Notes: generated by a model from the letters alone, not told the origin. A stretch of DNA of 64,000 nt from Arctopsyche grandis (GCF_051622035.1 NC_135366.1:9641001-9705000); one strand, 5' to 3'. Counted from the first letter of the stretch, positions 37,421-50,377 are shown. Translations and numbers: made by a program.

Positions 37421-37796
37421 ACAAAATTTGCGGTCTCCGTGACGAGACAGAATGTTAAATTACAGAAAACGCAAAGATCGAAAATCGAAAGATCAATAAA
37501 AAATGGTGCATGGTGCATGGTAAACGGTACATACTCACTTAATTTGCGCGAGCAGGATACAAGAGGAACAGGCTTTTCCTCCCGTATTAATGTGCGCGCG
37601 CAGAATACGGGTGGAAAAGCCTGTTTCTCTTGTTCCTGTTGTATCCTGCTCGCGCAAATTAAGTGAGTATGTACCGTTTACCATGCACCATTTTTTTTTT
37701 TATCTTTCGACTTGAGATCTTTCGATCTTTGCCTTGCGATATTTGTGTTTTCTGTAATTTAACATTCTGTCTCGTCACATAGACCTCAAAATTTGT
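37421..37796. mobile_element. 376-bp foldback element
   Basis: The left arm (37421-37591) and right arm (37605-37796) are near-perfect reverse complements around a short GC-rich loop (TGTGCGCGCGCAG). Matching blocks include GACGAGACAGAATGTTAAAT, TGGTAAACGGTACATACTC and TTGCGCGAGCAGGATACAA. No coding frame, no obvious target duplication. Confidence 0.75.
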
Positions 37797-38498
37797 ACTA
37801 AAGTAACTTAAATATGCAGTATATTTATATGAAAAAAAACCAGGGTTGTGAGGTTGGAACCATTTCAACCATAGTCGTACAAAATCCACCGACTCTGGCT
37901 CCTTTTTATTATTATTTTTTTAATTAATAGTATTATGGTATGCGTAAACTGGTCTCAAATTTTATTGTAATAAATCGAGTAAAAAAGTTTAATAATTTCT
38001 TTATAAAAATCGTGAATTTTTATTACATTATAAATAAAATCGTTGAATTGCACAAATTTGTGTTGTGGTCAAAACTGATGTTTTGTCCGTCTCATCATTT
38101 AATTGATTTGTTTCTGTATGTAATTCATACACATATACATACTATGAACACATACATATGTATGTACATTATGAATATACGTACTTTTTATTAATACCTA
38201 TTTCATTACCAATAATTCAATAAATTGGGTTACATGTCATTTTTAAGTGATTTTTTCAATTCCTTTAATTTATTATATCTCAAAGACCGCTACTATTTTT
38301 ACTACTAATAATTTTATACGTTGGCAAGAAAAATCCATCTTACTAAAATCGTACCAGATTAGAGTGGTAGTCAAATCATAAAATAAAGCCGGGATTGGAG
38401 TCGATAAATTTTGATCAGACTCCACTACCCTGGAAAAAACAAAGATTTGAAGCATTTATAGAAAACTTTCAAATAATTATTTCAATTTGACTCGTAAC

Positions 38499-38720
38499 CA
38501 GTGGCAGCTTGTCTATATGGGCTGCGGGGCTACAGCCCTCCCAGTATAGTACAAATGCATGCTATTTTTGTCGTTCATATGGGCTGCAGGCTGCAGACCT
38601 CCCAATATAGTACATATGCATGCTATGTTTGTCTGCATTTGATCACCGGTATGGTCAACAAGCTACTACAGCCCGATTAATCCTGCAGCCCCCCCTATGA
38701 ATTCTCATGAGCCACTACTG
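38499..38720. mobile_element. hAT-like MITE with internal tandem duplication
   Basis: The ends are CAGTGGCAGCTTGTC and the complement of CAGTAGTGGCTCATGAG, flanked by CTCGTAAC and CCCATAAC (6 of 8 identical), consistent with hAT. A roughly 60-bp unit containing TATGGGCTGC and TGCATGCTAT is duplicated in tandem. Confidence 0.55.
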
Positions 38721-38869
38721 CCCATAACTCACCGAAAATATATCAAAATTCTCATATTTCTCTATATAATATACATATATAGAATACATCTTGGTATTTA
38801 CATGAAGCTATGTATTGTTACATACCTCTTTTTTTTATATCATTGTTGATTTTTTTTTTATTTTTAGGT

Positions 38870-41800
38870 ATGGAGCCGACGATGGATCCGTCCCTCGTCT
38901 CCAAATCCCTGAACTTTCATGGGCAACAATTGCAAAAAATGTGGGAGGGCGAGCGCGGAGATAACGACATTCCCAAGATAGGCGTGAGCCAACTAGATTT
39001 TGCGACATATCAATCTCGCCAAAAGCACTTGAGTTTTCAAGATAGGGGTAAACGTGTTATGTTGCATCAATTTATCGCCAAAGAAGCACCTGCTCTATTC
39101 GATGCCACACTCCTTGCAGAAGCATCCTCTTCTACGACTGTCATGGATACTACGATACCCGAAGATAGTAAGTTTTTCATTTGACTGCTTGTGTTTGTTT
39201 TGTTAAAAATTCAACTAACCCATTTTAAATAATTTTATAGATATATATGCAATCATGCCCCCTTTTGAGACATTTCTCAATGTTGACAAAACAGCGAGGT
39301 TGCGTCACTTCTTTCAGGTAATTTGAGCGTTTTTCGCTCCTTTTTTTTATTATTAATGTACTGTACAATATGTTGAACCATATTTTATTTATTGACAGAA
39401 TGTTCAAGCTGGTGAATTGATCATTGGCACAGTTATTAACCGGAATACTTCTGGCATGATGCTTAAAGTACTTTGTTCAACGTCGCCTAATTTCCGCTAT
39501 GTTGCTGATATCAACGTCAAGGTAAATTCGAAGTTTTTTCGTTATTGTGTGTTTCGATTAGTAATCGAAAAAATAATACTCGAAAAACAATTTTTTTAAT
39601 AGGCATTTCTACCTGTGTCTAATATCATTCCTGCCGTGGACAAGAAAAATTCTTCTCGGAATTACTTATTGAATGACACTGTGTGCTGTGAAGTTTTGGA
39701 AGTTATTCCTGACACAGACAAAATATCTTGTGGCATGAAAGGTGTTACCAGAAAACCAGATGATCCGACCCCAAAACCTCCACTTGGTCTTGTCAGTGCC
39801 GATGATTTTCCACAGATATACAAGTGAGTAACTTTGATATTGTAAAACTTAAAAAATGAAAATTTTTAATAATATAAATTTCTAAATCGCATTTCCACTA
39901 TATGATTTTATTGAAAATAGTAACTTTTAATTGCTTGCATTTTTAATAAATGTGAGTTGAGTATTGTTTATGCTTTGCTTATTTTCGTTCAATAATTATT
40001 ACTATGAACCATTATGTTATTAAAAATGAATACGGAATCTCACTATAGTTTTCTGAAAGTTGTACCAGGAATTCAAAATGCAGCTGATTCATGGAATAAT
40101 GCCATAAATGTGACTTTCATGTAATCCGAAGTGAATATAAAAGACAAATGGAATATAATGCATTATTCTCCCTAATTTGTTTGCAAATGAGAGAACTGAA
40201 TTTTGAAATATCATCAAATGGACTTTTATGCACACAATTTACTATCATCTGCGATTTGGGATATTAAACATATTTCACGATAAAAAAAATACTTGGATGA
40301 TGTACTGCTTTGTAACTTAAAAAATCTTTTTGGTCTATGATGAAACCGATATATTGTTGGGAGACAGATTTAGGTGAATAATTTTTATAAGTGATTAATT
40401 ATAAGTTATATAAATTCATGACAATTTACCATAATGATTATAAATGAGTGGAATTATATATGTCATTCATTTCTGCTTATAATTTGTGGTATCCTTTAAA
40501 GTTAAAGCATTTTCAATATTTATATTTTTAGCTACCTAACTTTCATGATTTTTCTTTATTTCTATCCTTTAAATTTTCTACATGAGCACTCTTAGAACTT
40601 ATCAGTACCCTTTGTGCAAATAATGAAGCTAAATGATGAAAGAATCTTATTTTAAATTTATTTATTATTTCATACTTAGTTGCTTATTTATTTATATAAA
40701 AGAATGCACAAGGGCCTCTTTGTGGGGGTGGTATAAATTATTTGAGAATATATATCTTGGAACTATGATTAAATTTCGATTTAACATTTCAGTGATCAAT
40801 GAAATCAATGTTACCTGACTAATATATAATCTTTTAAAAAGTGAAAATGGAAGCTCTCGTTTATAGCAGTCATATTACAACTTATCTTTTTAAATGCTGC
40901 CCTCTGGAAGATTTCCATTACTCCAACAGGAAGAGTGAAATATGACATTGGTCACGGTGGCGAGATATTTTGCATAGGGACCTTTTTTTCCAGGTGTTCC
41001 AACATTGACAGTGGCTATATATATAACACACACTGTTTGCTGACAAATTATTGACAGTCCGTTATTTTACCGTTTTAATTGTTTTTGGAACTCCGTTTTG
41101 AAAACGCAATTGTATCTGTGGAAAATAATATTGATCCATAAACGTGAATAGATTGCCATATTTTTTCCAATTCTATATGAAAAAAAAAAGGTGAGAAAAG
41201 CAGGGTGTCACATTTATTGCTATTGTTTTTAATAGTCTTTTTTTTAATTTTCCATTTCCTCTTTGTTCTGGCGTTATTTACAACTTATTTGTACATTAAT
41301 CATATGCGCTCATTAAACTATATTTTTAAAAAAATTAATGAGACTCATAAAATTTAACTTTCATGTCATTTCATATAATTTTTCTAAATAATATTTCTTT
41401 TGAAATTAAATTAACATATTAGATGTTGTCCTGTGCTATCATTTCCATTCCAATTGATTTCAGGTTAATCACCACTTGTTTTCTTTTTCGATTTATAATA
41501 TTTCATTGTATTTATATTATCTATGGTTCACAGAAAAACTGTGGATATGAAAGGCGAGAGTTATGAAGCCGTTCTGGAGAAGAGCCCAGGATTTAACAAT
41601 CCCAACTCGGTTGCTTACCTATCTGAAGCTTTAGGATTGGCGACAATGCATTGCACCAATTTTCTATCATTAAGGTATTTCAAATATCTTTTTGTGAATC
41701 AAAGTTCCAAGTTCTTGTTCGATCGACCTTTGGGATATTCTGTATAAATTTACAATTAAATGTGTATATAACATATATTTTCCAATCTTTGCAGGGGAGG

Positions 41801-44800
41801 TTTCGCACCCCAAGAGTATGCAGATGAATTACGACAGGCGCAAGCAAGTAAATGGGCTTTCCGATCTGTGGCAGAAGGAATAGAACATTTCAAGGCTGGG
41901 AGACATTCTGAAGCTTTCCAATGTTTGAATAAAGCATTGAGTATCGATCCCCGTAATGTCGAAGGACTGGTAGCAAGGGGAGCACTTTACGCAAACAGTG
42001 GTACATTCAAAAAAGCTATTGAAGATTTTGAAACTTCTTTGAAGTTAAATCCTAGTCATGCAAATGCCAGAAAGTATATGGGTGAAACTTTAGTTGCACT
42101 TGGAAGAAGCTACGAAGAAGAAAATAAAATGTTTGAAGCCCAAAAGGCATATGAAGATTGCCTTGCCATTATTCCATTTCACGAAGAAGCTAAAAGTTCC
42201 TTGGAATTCTTAAAAAATAAAACGAATTCGTCAAAACCCCTAATTGAACCTGATGAATTACTCTTGCCGGGATTGGCTGGTAGTAAAAGCTATGAAATGA
42301 AGGAAACTCTTAAACAACTATTGAATCTGACCGAAAAAAAGGATAAAAAAGCAAAAAAGAAAAAAAAGGGAAAGGGTAAAAAGAAACATCGATCCAGTAG
42401 TTCCAGCAGCAGTTCAAGTGAATCGTCAAGCTCTTGTTCCAGCTCTGAATCTTCGAGTTCTTCATCTGAATCTAGTGGTTAGTGTGCAATTATAACACTT
42501 GACAAATTAATTATAATCTCGTGCATTATTTTATTCTATTGCATTTACCACATATATTATTTTTGATGTTTAATTTTTTTCTGTCAGACACTGAAGGCCC
42601 ACATCATAAGAAGAAGCGTAGATCTCGTTCAACAGCAAAAAAGCAACGCTCTCTCTCTCCATTAAGTAAGAGAATGGCAATGATTGATTCTTCGTTGGAC
42701 AAAAGTCACAATTCACAGTTCAATCATCCATATGGTTGGGCAGCTCAACAAACTGGTGCACTACCACAACCCGTTGAACCCCAACCGGTTCCCGTGCCAT
42801 CTGTAACCCAAGAATTAGATTATGAGTTGAAGGTAATTATTTTTCATTTTGTATCTGTGTATGATAGTTTAAAAATAAATCTTCTACTTATTATTTGTGT
42901 AGGTTCGCAAATTTTTGGATATGACAAAAGAAGATTCTGATTATGAAGACAAGGTAAGAAGTTTCCTGGAAGAAACAGCTCGTTACAAACGTGACAGAAA
43001 AATGCAAGAATTGGGAACGCAAGAACATGAAAAGAGTAGCAAAGCTCGAAGGAAGGCCAAAAAGGAATCCAAGTGAGTTTTGCTGTTTTTTTATTGATTA
43101 ATCATTATTTTTATGGACACTTTGCTGTAACTATTCTTTATTTTTCGTATATTAGAAAAAACAAGAAAGAATCGAAAAGAAAACGCAAGGAGCGAGAAAG
43201 AGACGAACGTCGCAAAGCTAAACTGGCACGTAACTCAGGCACCAGCGGTGACTATTTACGTGATTTTGACCAAAATATGAGTGACAAAAAATTCCGAGAT
43301 GCTCTGAGGTAATTTATTTATATCCAAATTATATTTAATAAAGTTAATAGTTTTAATTGTGGATTTGTTCTCTTTCGATACCAGGACCATGTTGACATGA
43401 AAATTTTTTGAACTTCACTCACTATTAAATATTTATGATGATTCGTATATATTTGTTGTGACATTTAAATCAATGATTATAATGTTTTGATATTTTATAT
43501 ATTTTTCTTATAGCTTAGCCTAAAAATAACTGGATTGCCTCCTTGATGCACACAAAATCCCTATTGTGTATTGTATAGATTTTGATACGTTATTTTAGGC
43601 GTCGTTTTAGTGGTTTAGACAAATACAAGACTGTATGACTGCTATAAGGCATTACATAACCGTGAAAACTGTATATAACAAATTATTTGTTAATATCATT
43701 TGAAAAATTAATTCTATAATAAAAAATTGTTTTTTGACTCAAATTATATTTTAGAATTGAAACTTACAGAAAGGAACTATCTCACAAACCTGGAGAAGAA
43801 AAGAGACGTAGCAAAAAAGATATGAGTCCGGATAATGAAGACTATGATAAAAAACATGGCTCAGAAAAGAGGTAAGCCCAATAAACTTTTACTTTATTTG
43901 TGTAGATTGCATTTTTTGTAACAAGCTTTATTTTTTGTAGAATTTTGGAAGATATTCCTGATTTAGAAGAGCTAGAATCGAAGTTAAACGCATATTATGC
44001 GAATGTTGAGAAAAATACTGGTTTGGCAAACAAACGTCCAGATAATGGACACCAAAATGATTCTTTCATTCACTCTAGATCAGCTAGTCCAGATGATGGA
44101 TCAAATGACAAACCAAAGTGGAAAATGCATATGAATTCTTCGAAGGACAAGTAAATTCGATGACTCTGTTTAAAATATATTTTTACTTTTAAAATGTAAT
44201 TATCTCACCTACCTTTTTTATTATTAGAACAAAGAAAAAGGATTCTGTTCCTAAATCGAGTAACTACAAGAATGAAAACAAAACGTATGCATTTGATGAA
44301 AGCTCTGATGACTCAGAATCTGCTGCAAATGACGGAAATAAAATGAAAAAGCCTGTTTTGTCTCCTGATGATAAAAACATAAGTGTTAGGCGAGCAATGG
44401 CACTCAAAGAAACCACACCCTTGAAACATAGCAATGAACCAGAACCACCAGGAACGGAGGAGGTAACAATTGTAATAATTTTTAATATTTTATTCATGCA
44501 TGTGTAGTACTTTTTAAAAGAGACCATATGCCAATATAAATTCATATTTTTCTTTGCAGCCAATCAGACCACCAGTCAAAAATGTTGTACTGGATAAATT
44601 TGGATCATTCCGTCTTGTACAAGAAGGTGAAACGGGTAGTGGTGGACCTCTACCAATGTCAGTTCCTCTACCACCTGGACAGCCTTCTGGCAATAGATCT
44701 AGACTACCAGATCCACGCAGACGACCAAGATCTCCACCGGCTCGAAGCCGTTCTCGGGAATCATCTGGTGGTGATGATGACAGACGTGATAAAAAGTCTC

Positions 44801-45781
44801 CTCGAAAGAGAAATTCACGAAGCCGCTCCAGACCAAGAAAGTACCGTTCGCGTTCTTCTGCTTCACGGAGTTCATCCTCTGGTTCGAGAAGACGTAATCG
44901 TCGCAGCAGATCAATGGGATCTCGTTCACCTGGTTCTCGCTCGGAAGGAAGTCGATCTCCAGGAAGCAGAAGTCGTTCCAGATCACGTTCTCGCTCTCGC
45001 TCACTTTCCAGAGACAGGTTTGCCTAAAAATCTTTGAATTTTTTAAGTAAATTGTAGCATCTTTTGTTTATGATATTTTTTTTTGTTAGATTCCGTCGGG
45101 TAAATAGACGTGGAGGTTGGCGAGGTAGAGGCTATGAACGTGGCACATACTACAAACCTCGCTTCCAACCTTATGGACAACGGGGAGGCCGTGGAATACG
45201 AGGATCGGACAATTTCCGACGAGATGATAGACGATTTGATTGGCGCGATAACCGTGGTGGTCGTTCAAGACCATTCCGTCCAAGACAACGTGGAAACAAT
45301 CGTGGAAGACCATTCAGGTATTTACAAACTAAAAATCTTCAGAATGTACATCGTTTAAAACAAATTTCACTTATTTCATGATTTTTTCAGGGGTGGTTAT
45401 CGTGATTATCGAGACCGTCGTATGAGATTTTCCCGATCTCGCTCTCCCGAAAGAAGACATAGCCGGAGCTATTCGCCTGAAGAAAACGCCCGCAGGCATC
45501 AAGAAAAAGAGAAGGTCGACAAGTATGTGTTGCATTTTCATGTCTATAACAATTTTAAATTTAATATTCATATTTGCTGGTGTTATTTGTATGCTTTTTC
45601 TTTTTTTTTTAGTAGATACCCTGAACGTGATGTAGGAAGGAGTGAAGGAGAATACGAAGAGGAGACGCGCTATGTTGACCGCAAAGAATATGATGGTAAA
45701 TGGGCAGACAATGGTGAACATCCAGTGGTAGGAGAACAAGAAAAAGTCGTCGAGCCCATGCCGTCAAAAGTGGACAACTAA
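38870..45781 (+). CDS. Tetratricopeptide repeat protein 14 (TTC14) homologue
   Basis: Sixteen coding exons join in consistent phase to 1,219 residues: 38870-39167, 39241-39317, 39399-39521, 39603-39823, 41534-41674, 41795-42477, 42588-42832, 42903-43072, 43156-43308, 43755-43871, 43941-44150, 44228-44462, 44560-45017, 45090-45317, 45391-45522, 45613-45781. The start [18 protein letters not shown] matches the family start; MDPS four codons on is an alternative. [11 protein letters not shown] (about 102-112) is the family signature, an S1-like RNA-binding domain follows (about 125-215), and TPRs lie at about 307-420 ([15 protein letters not shown]). A Lys-rich and poly-Ser tail, an RS domain (about 930-1043) and an Arg/Gly segment (about 1044-1119) complete it. 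It is longer than the vertebrate protein (about 770 aa), mainly in the RS/RG tail. Probably a nuclear RNA-processing factor; the molecular role is poorly known. Confidence 0.93.
45612..45615 (+). promoter_or_regulatory. Tandem TAGTAG splice acceptor of the last TTC14 exon
   Basis: Two AG acceptors three bases apart follow the poly-T tract. Use of the first gives ...DNRYPERD, of the second ...DKYPERD. Both stay in frame. Confidence 0.6.
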
Positions 45782-45957
45782 AATTATATAATACATATTT
45801 AGCTAAGAATGTGTTCCGAGTTCTATTTTATAATTACAGTTTGAAATATATGCTGTAATAATTTAACATGCCTTTCTTAGATTATCTAGTTAACTCTTAT
45901 TTAGCATATGAAATTCCCAAAAAATAACTAGTTTTGTCAGGTTCTCTTACTTGTGAA

Positions 45958-45963
45958 AATAAA
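45958..45963 (+). terminator. TTC14 poly(A) signal
   Basis: Canonical AATAAA 177 nt after the TTC14 stop codon, the first one downstream on this strand. T/GT-rich sequence follows. Confidence 0.6.
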
Positions 45964-46451
45964 GGATGTCTTTCATTGCTTCTATCTTAAGTCTTTACTT
46001 AAAAATTGTGTAGTATATTGTAACTTTGTTAGTTCTTAAATTCAATTCTTATCATTGATTAAAATATCCATGTACACCTGAATTATTCTGTATGTGTACA
46101 TTGTCATTAAATCATTCAAACAAACTTTCAGTTTCATTTCACACTTGTATGCCACAACAAATCAAATGTTTAACCAAGAACATTTGATAGCCTTCTTGTT
46201 TTAATATTTAAATGGTCAGTAAAAGTATACTCCGCATACTTAATCAAAATCTCGAGTTCGAATTTTCGCATGATCACAAAACTTCATCTATTGTTACTAC
46301 GTACATAGATAAAGTAAAAAGCAGTCTAATGAAATTATACAACTTCAACTAATCAAAAGACTTTCATCAATATATTCTCATTTTACAAATTATAATACAA
46401 GAATAACTAGACTTAAACAATTAAAAGTCAACAAGGTAATTGATTGATTTA

Positions 46452-48370
46452 TCAGTCTTTCTTGGAATGCTTTGGTTTCTTCACTGGCTTCACATTCCAG
46501 TACCACATAAACTGTCCAGCGAGCAAACAATTGGAGAAACTAGCAATGCAGAACGTCAAAATGAGGATGAAATCTCCAGTCTCTTGAATGGATGTGAATA
46601 TGCGTGCCACTGAACCAAAAAGAAGCATGCCACACGTGATTGCAGATAATTGACCTGTACTTCCGTTCTTGTAATTGGTGTAAGCCTGCACCATCTGCAA
46701 AACCGATAAAATAATTAACTTTAAATCATCCTACCATATGTTGTTACATCTATGTAAGATTTCGTACCTTGCCGAAAAATACCACTGGAATGTTACTAGC
46801 TTGCAATACCCAAAGAACTGACAGTGGAGTGAAGCCTCCCATCAGCATCACCATCATGGCGCTGTAGCCTATGATGAACCATTTGGCTCCGCTCTCTCTA
46901 CCATTGTAGAATAAAACACTAGCTGCTATTATTGCCGTTTGAATTGCTAGAAATATGCCATCACCCCAAGCACTGAAAGTAAATACAAACGCAATTAAAA
47001 TCATGTTCAAATTTGAATTTAAATGACAGTTCGACGGACAATTTGTGTTATCTGTATCTGGACTAGTTCTGATACCGTGTTTAAATAGAATTAAGTGCCA
47101 TGACTATTGCGTCGTAACTTTAAACAGCCCATTTTGTACTTGAGAAAAAAAAACAACGAAGCTGTGTAATCGGTGAAGAAAAAACCAATGACCAGTCAGT
47201 TGATAAATTGATGATCAGTCAGTTGATAAATTACAATTCACTGATTGAAAATTTAGACATTAATAATAGAATATTTCCAATATTGATTTTAAATTAATTA
47301 ACACGTACACCAAGGCTAAGCAAACCATGACCAAAGTCCCAAACTGTGACAAAATTTTACATTGACTTATAGTTTTTTTTGTCTTCTATGAAAATAGAAT
47401 TATATGAAATTCAAATAATGTGAAATTACATAGAAATAACCAAATCATCAATCAGAACTTGGTTCAAAGAAGAAAAGCAATATTACGACGCGATACAGAC
47501 ACATTGAACTTTGTGCTAATCTTGGGAAACGTTATGTAAGTAATACGAAACTTAAAAAGAAATTCGGCAATTGCTTGTGTGTACTACATTTTTCGAGAAT
47601 TGTTTATTGAAATTACTTATTCCTCATTAAAAACTTCTCATGGTACATTTTAAAAACAACTGCTATGATTTTCCATGAGATGAAGCTGTAAAACTTGACT
47701 AAAGTGCAATGAAATATTATATCAAGTTGATAGCATATCATTGTACTAAGTTTGCAGCACAATCAATTGCACAAGACCAACAGTATGGGTCTATAAGATA
47801 AACGGTTTACAATATTCGAGATTTAACATACATATATGAAAACTTTAATGCATTAAATAACAATAAAATAGTTCATGGAACTGTAGATGATAAGCCATTG
47901 AATGCAATACCACCTAAATATATATAAAAATAATTTGCGTTCATCAGACTATATCAAATTTGTATGTAATTCTCTACATATATACCTGAACGGGAAGCCG
48001 TTGATGAAGCTGTATGATATAGTCGCAGACATGGCGAAAAGTTCTAAACACACTCCGTACAAGTTGATTCCCTCGGCGCTCTTGTTTTGAAAAATTTTCA
48101 AAATTTGAGGTACTTTTACCATAACTGACCCAGCGATGATGGACATACCTAGGCCTTTACTAATTGTGCTTTTAAGGCACGACTCTGGAAAATTAAATAC
48201 ATACATGCAATTGAAGTGTGAAATTGATAAGTGTATTTACATATGTACATTGTAAACAGATAAATAAATTCGAAGGACTAACCATCAAGAAAATTAAATT
48301 TAACAAAATATTCATCGTAGCACTGCTCCGATAGTAATACAAATAAAATACTTTTTATTGCTCCTGCCAT
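46452..48370 (-). CDS. Mannose-P-dolichol utilization defect 1 (MPDU1) homologue
   Basis: Four coding exons (48283-48370, 47986-48184, 46768-46972, 46452-46694) join in phase to 244 residues, close to the 247 of the human protein. MPDU1 is a multi-pass ER protein of the PQ-loop family, needed for use of dolichol-phosphate-mannose and -glucose in N-glycan, GPI-anchor and mannosylation pathways. Evidence: the start MAGAIKSILFVLLSEQCYDE, first PQ-loop VKVPQILKIFQNKSAEG, second loop ASNIPVVFFG, the family signature NGSTGQLSAIT, the run RIFTSIQETGD, several hydrophobic helices, and a Lys-rich C-terminus (KKPKHSKKD) resembling an ER-retrieval tail. It is tail-to-tail with TTC14 (670 bp apart) and head-to-head with ARGLU1. 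Confidence 0.93.
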
Positions 48371-48400
48371 TGTACTTGATTTTGATTAAAGAAAATACAC

Positions 48401-48765
48401 CTGTAAAGAAAAAATATAACCTCTCATATACCATATAGCTGTGCATTTTTCACAGAAATGTTATTTCATAAAGGAAAAGTAAACTTGTGAAAAATTATCT
48501 GACTCGTATATTCAGATTTATTACAATAAAAACTATTGCAAATTGAATAATTGCATAGACACATAAACCAATATTAGATATGGATAAATCAATGTATGCG
48601 TGAAATAACGCAATACAATAATATAAGAATATATAACTACAACACTTTCATAAACCATTAAATAATTATAAGGTCATGATTTTACAAAATTGTGTGAAAA
48701 ATCATTGATTTACCAGAAAAGATAAGCCAATCGCTACGTCACACGCTGAATGGCATCACTCGACT
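48401..48765 (-). promoter_or_regulatory. MPDU1 5' region: non-coding first exon and start site
   Basis: An acceptor TTCTTTACAG at 48401-48402 lies 30 nt before the MPDU1 ATG, so an upstream leader exon is implied. A matching donor TTTTCTG|GTAAAT ends an exon at 48714. Initiators GTCAGTCG (A+1 at 48765) and GTCAGTGT (48782) and a TATAAAT-like motif about 33 nt upstream of 48765 suggest the start site. A five-codon upstream frame starts at GTGATGCC in this leader. Confidence 0.45.
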
Positions 48766-49154
48766 GACAGACGAAACACACTGACGTTGACATTTATAAG
48801 ACGATAAACTCGCCGGAAAATCTCAATTTTCATTGAAATTTATTTTTTATTTATAATTTATGAAGTTAATTTTCAAAAACCAGTCGTTTTAAGACAAAAA
48901 TCCTATTCTAGGCTTTTTAAAAAATTGTAAACTATTGCATGATTTTTACAATACCACTGAGAATTGAATTTTAAAACAACTGTTTTAGTTCTACTCAAAT
49001 TATCAAATTATTCTACTCAAGGAAAAAAAATTGCAAAGGAATCAATTTCTACATTTCTTTCAATAAAACTTGATACCTTGTAGTTTGAGTTTTATGAAAA
49101 ATTAAATCAAACTAGAAATCAAAATAAATTGTATTGAATACGTAGATATAAATA

Positions 49155-49767
49155 CGGTTCAGTAATTATTATTCGATCACGGAACATCTGACACCCAAAA
49201 GCTCTTTTAATCAAAAATGTGAAATATTGTACTAACGAGATCTCGAGTGCCAGATATTCCGTATTCGCGATTTTTCAAGGCAACGATTGTCGTGTCGCAA
49301 TTTGCACAATAATCCGTTTTCCATGAATACGCAAAAAATAATAATTTGTGGCTCCGCAAATTGCGGGGTTATTTTCATTTTTATGGCTTTATTTTAGCAG
49401 CTCTGCTTGTGCAAAACGCGAGATAAGTTTCATTGTCACATCGGTAATATATTTTATGATACGATAATTTATATATCTACATATACATAAAATATAAAAT
49501 TTATTATTTGGCTTATTTCGTCACACGGTAAACGGACTACTAGTCATATGTGAACCAGTCACAGGACAACCGGTCGCTCTAGATCGGTCACACGTGATCA
49601 CCCGTCACACTAATACTGGTCACACCCTAAAATCGGTCACGAGAAAACTGGTTAACAGATTTTAGGGTGTGACCAGTTTTCTCGTGACCAGTTTTAGTGT
49701 AACGGGTGGTCATGTGTGACCGGTTGTCCTGTGACCAGTTCACATTTGACTAGTAATCACCGAACCG
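49155..49767. mobile_element. 613-bp TIR element containing a GGTCACA hairpin
   Basis: Termini are CGGTTCAGTAATTATTATTC on the left and the complement of CGGTTCGGTGATTACTAGTC on the right. The right half is a long hairpin (about 49517-49757) made of many degenerate TGGTCACA units. Its left interior matches 34173-34372. No protein-coding frame. Confidence 0.65.
49456..49526 (+). repeat. Direct repeat, left copy
   Basis: GATACGATAATTTATATATC through TTATTTGGCTTATTTCGTC and CACAC recurs at 49803-49883 with a few changes. The two copies bracket the GGTCACA hairpin. Confidence 0.75.
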
Positions 49768-49802
49768 CATCAACATGCCAGTTGTCTCATTCGTTCATCC
49801 CC

Positions 49803-49883
49803 CATAATACGATAATTTATATATCTTATATATCTACATATACATAAAATATAAAATTTATTATTTCGCTTATTTCGTCACAC
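49803..49883 (+). repeat. Direct repeat, right copy
   Basis: Second copy of 49456-49526 with a roughly 9-bp ATCTTATAT insertion. It lies outside the right terminus of the 613-bp element, so the pair is not a simple target duplication. Confidence 0.75.
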
Positions 49884-50377
49884 ACGCCCATTGCTCGGTG
49901 ATTGTTTAACAATGTTGTCACACACTGACAGCCAATGTGCATATCCCATTTGCTGCGTAAATATGCTATCATGACGTATTATTTTATTTGTTCTTTTCTT
50001 TTTGTATTTATCTTCAACGCTACTATATTGGGCTGTTCATTTTTCGAGTTTGCGTTTGGTCAGAGATGAAATAAAAAAAGAGATATTAGCTTAGGCTGAG
50101 TGATTTTTTCAATTGATAGATTGCAAAAATTCACTTTTTATCAAGTGCGGCAGGCCACTAGTTGAAATTTAATCAATCAATATCACACTTACTACAGAGA
50201 AGTGTTGCTTGACGAATTTCGAATTAACAGGGTGACAGCTGTAGGTGCTACGGTTGGCAGCCGTGAATAGTGGCTGGCGCAGTGCGTGATGCGGCGCGGG
50301 TGGCAGCACCGCCGATATACGACAACCTCCGCCGCTCGATAAGCGTTGCGGCCAGCGGACCGGAGACTCGGCATAGG

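Larger units (their letters stand above)
34574..38867 (+). other. Putative TTC14 intron 1, rich in nested repeats
   Basis: No coding exon was seen. The interval contains a CATGTCG tandem repeat near 34630, a long-TIR element nested in a SINE (35400-36323), further SINE copies (36431-37212), a 376-bp foldback (37421-37796) and a hAT-like MITE (38499-38720). Confidence 0.4.
48800..50300. other. MPDU1-ARGLU1 divergent intergenic region
   Basis: About 1.5 kb without coding exons, largely occupied by the 613-bp TIR element at 49155-49767 and a direct-repeat pair. The ARGLU1 promoter must lie toward the right end, but I could not place a convincing initiator. Confidence 0.5.

Noticed and set aside
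45086-45358. Alternative frames over TTC14 exons 13-14
   Set aside because: They are out of phase with the 16-exon gene model; low stop density comes from the Arg/Ser/Gly-rich coding sequence.
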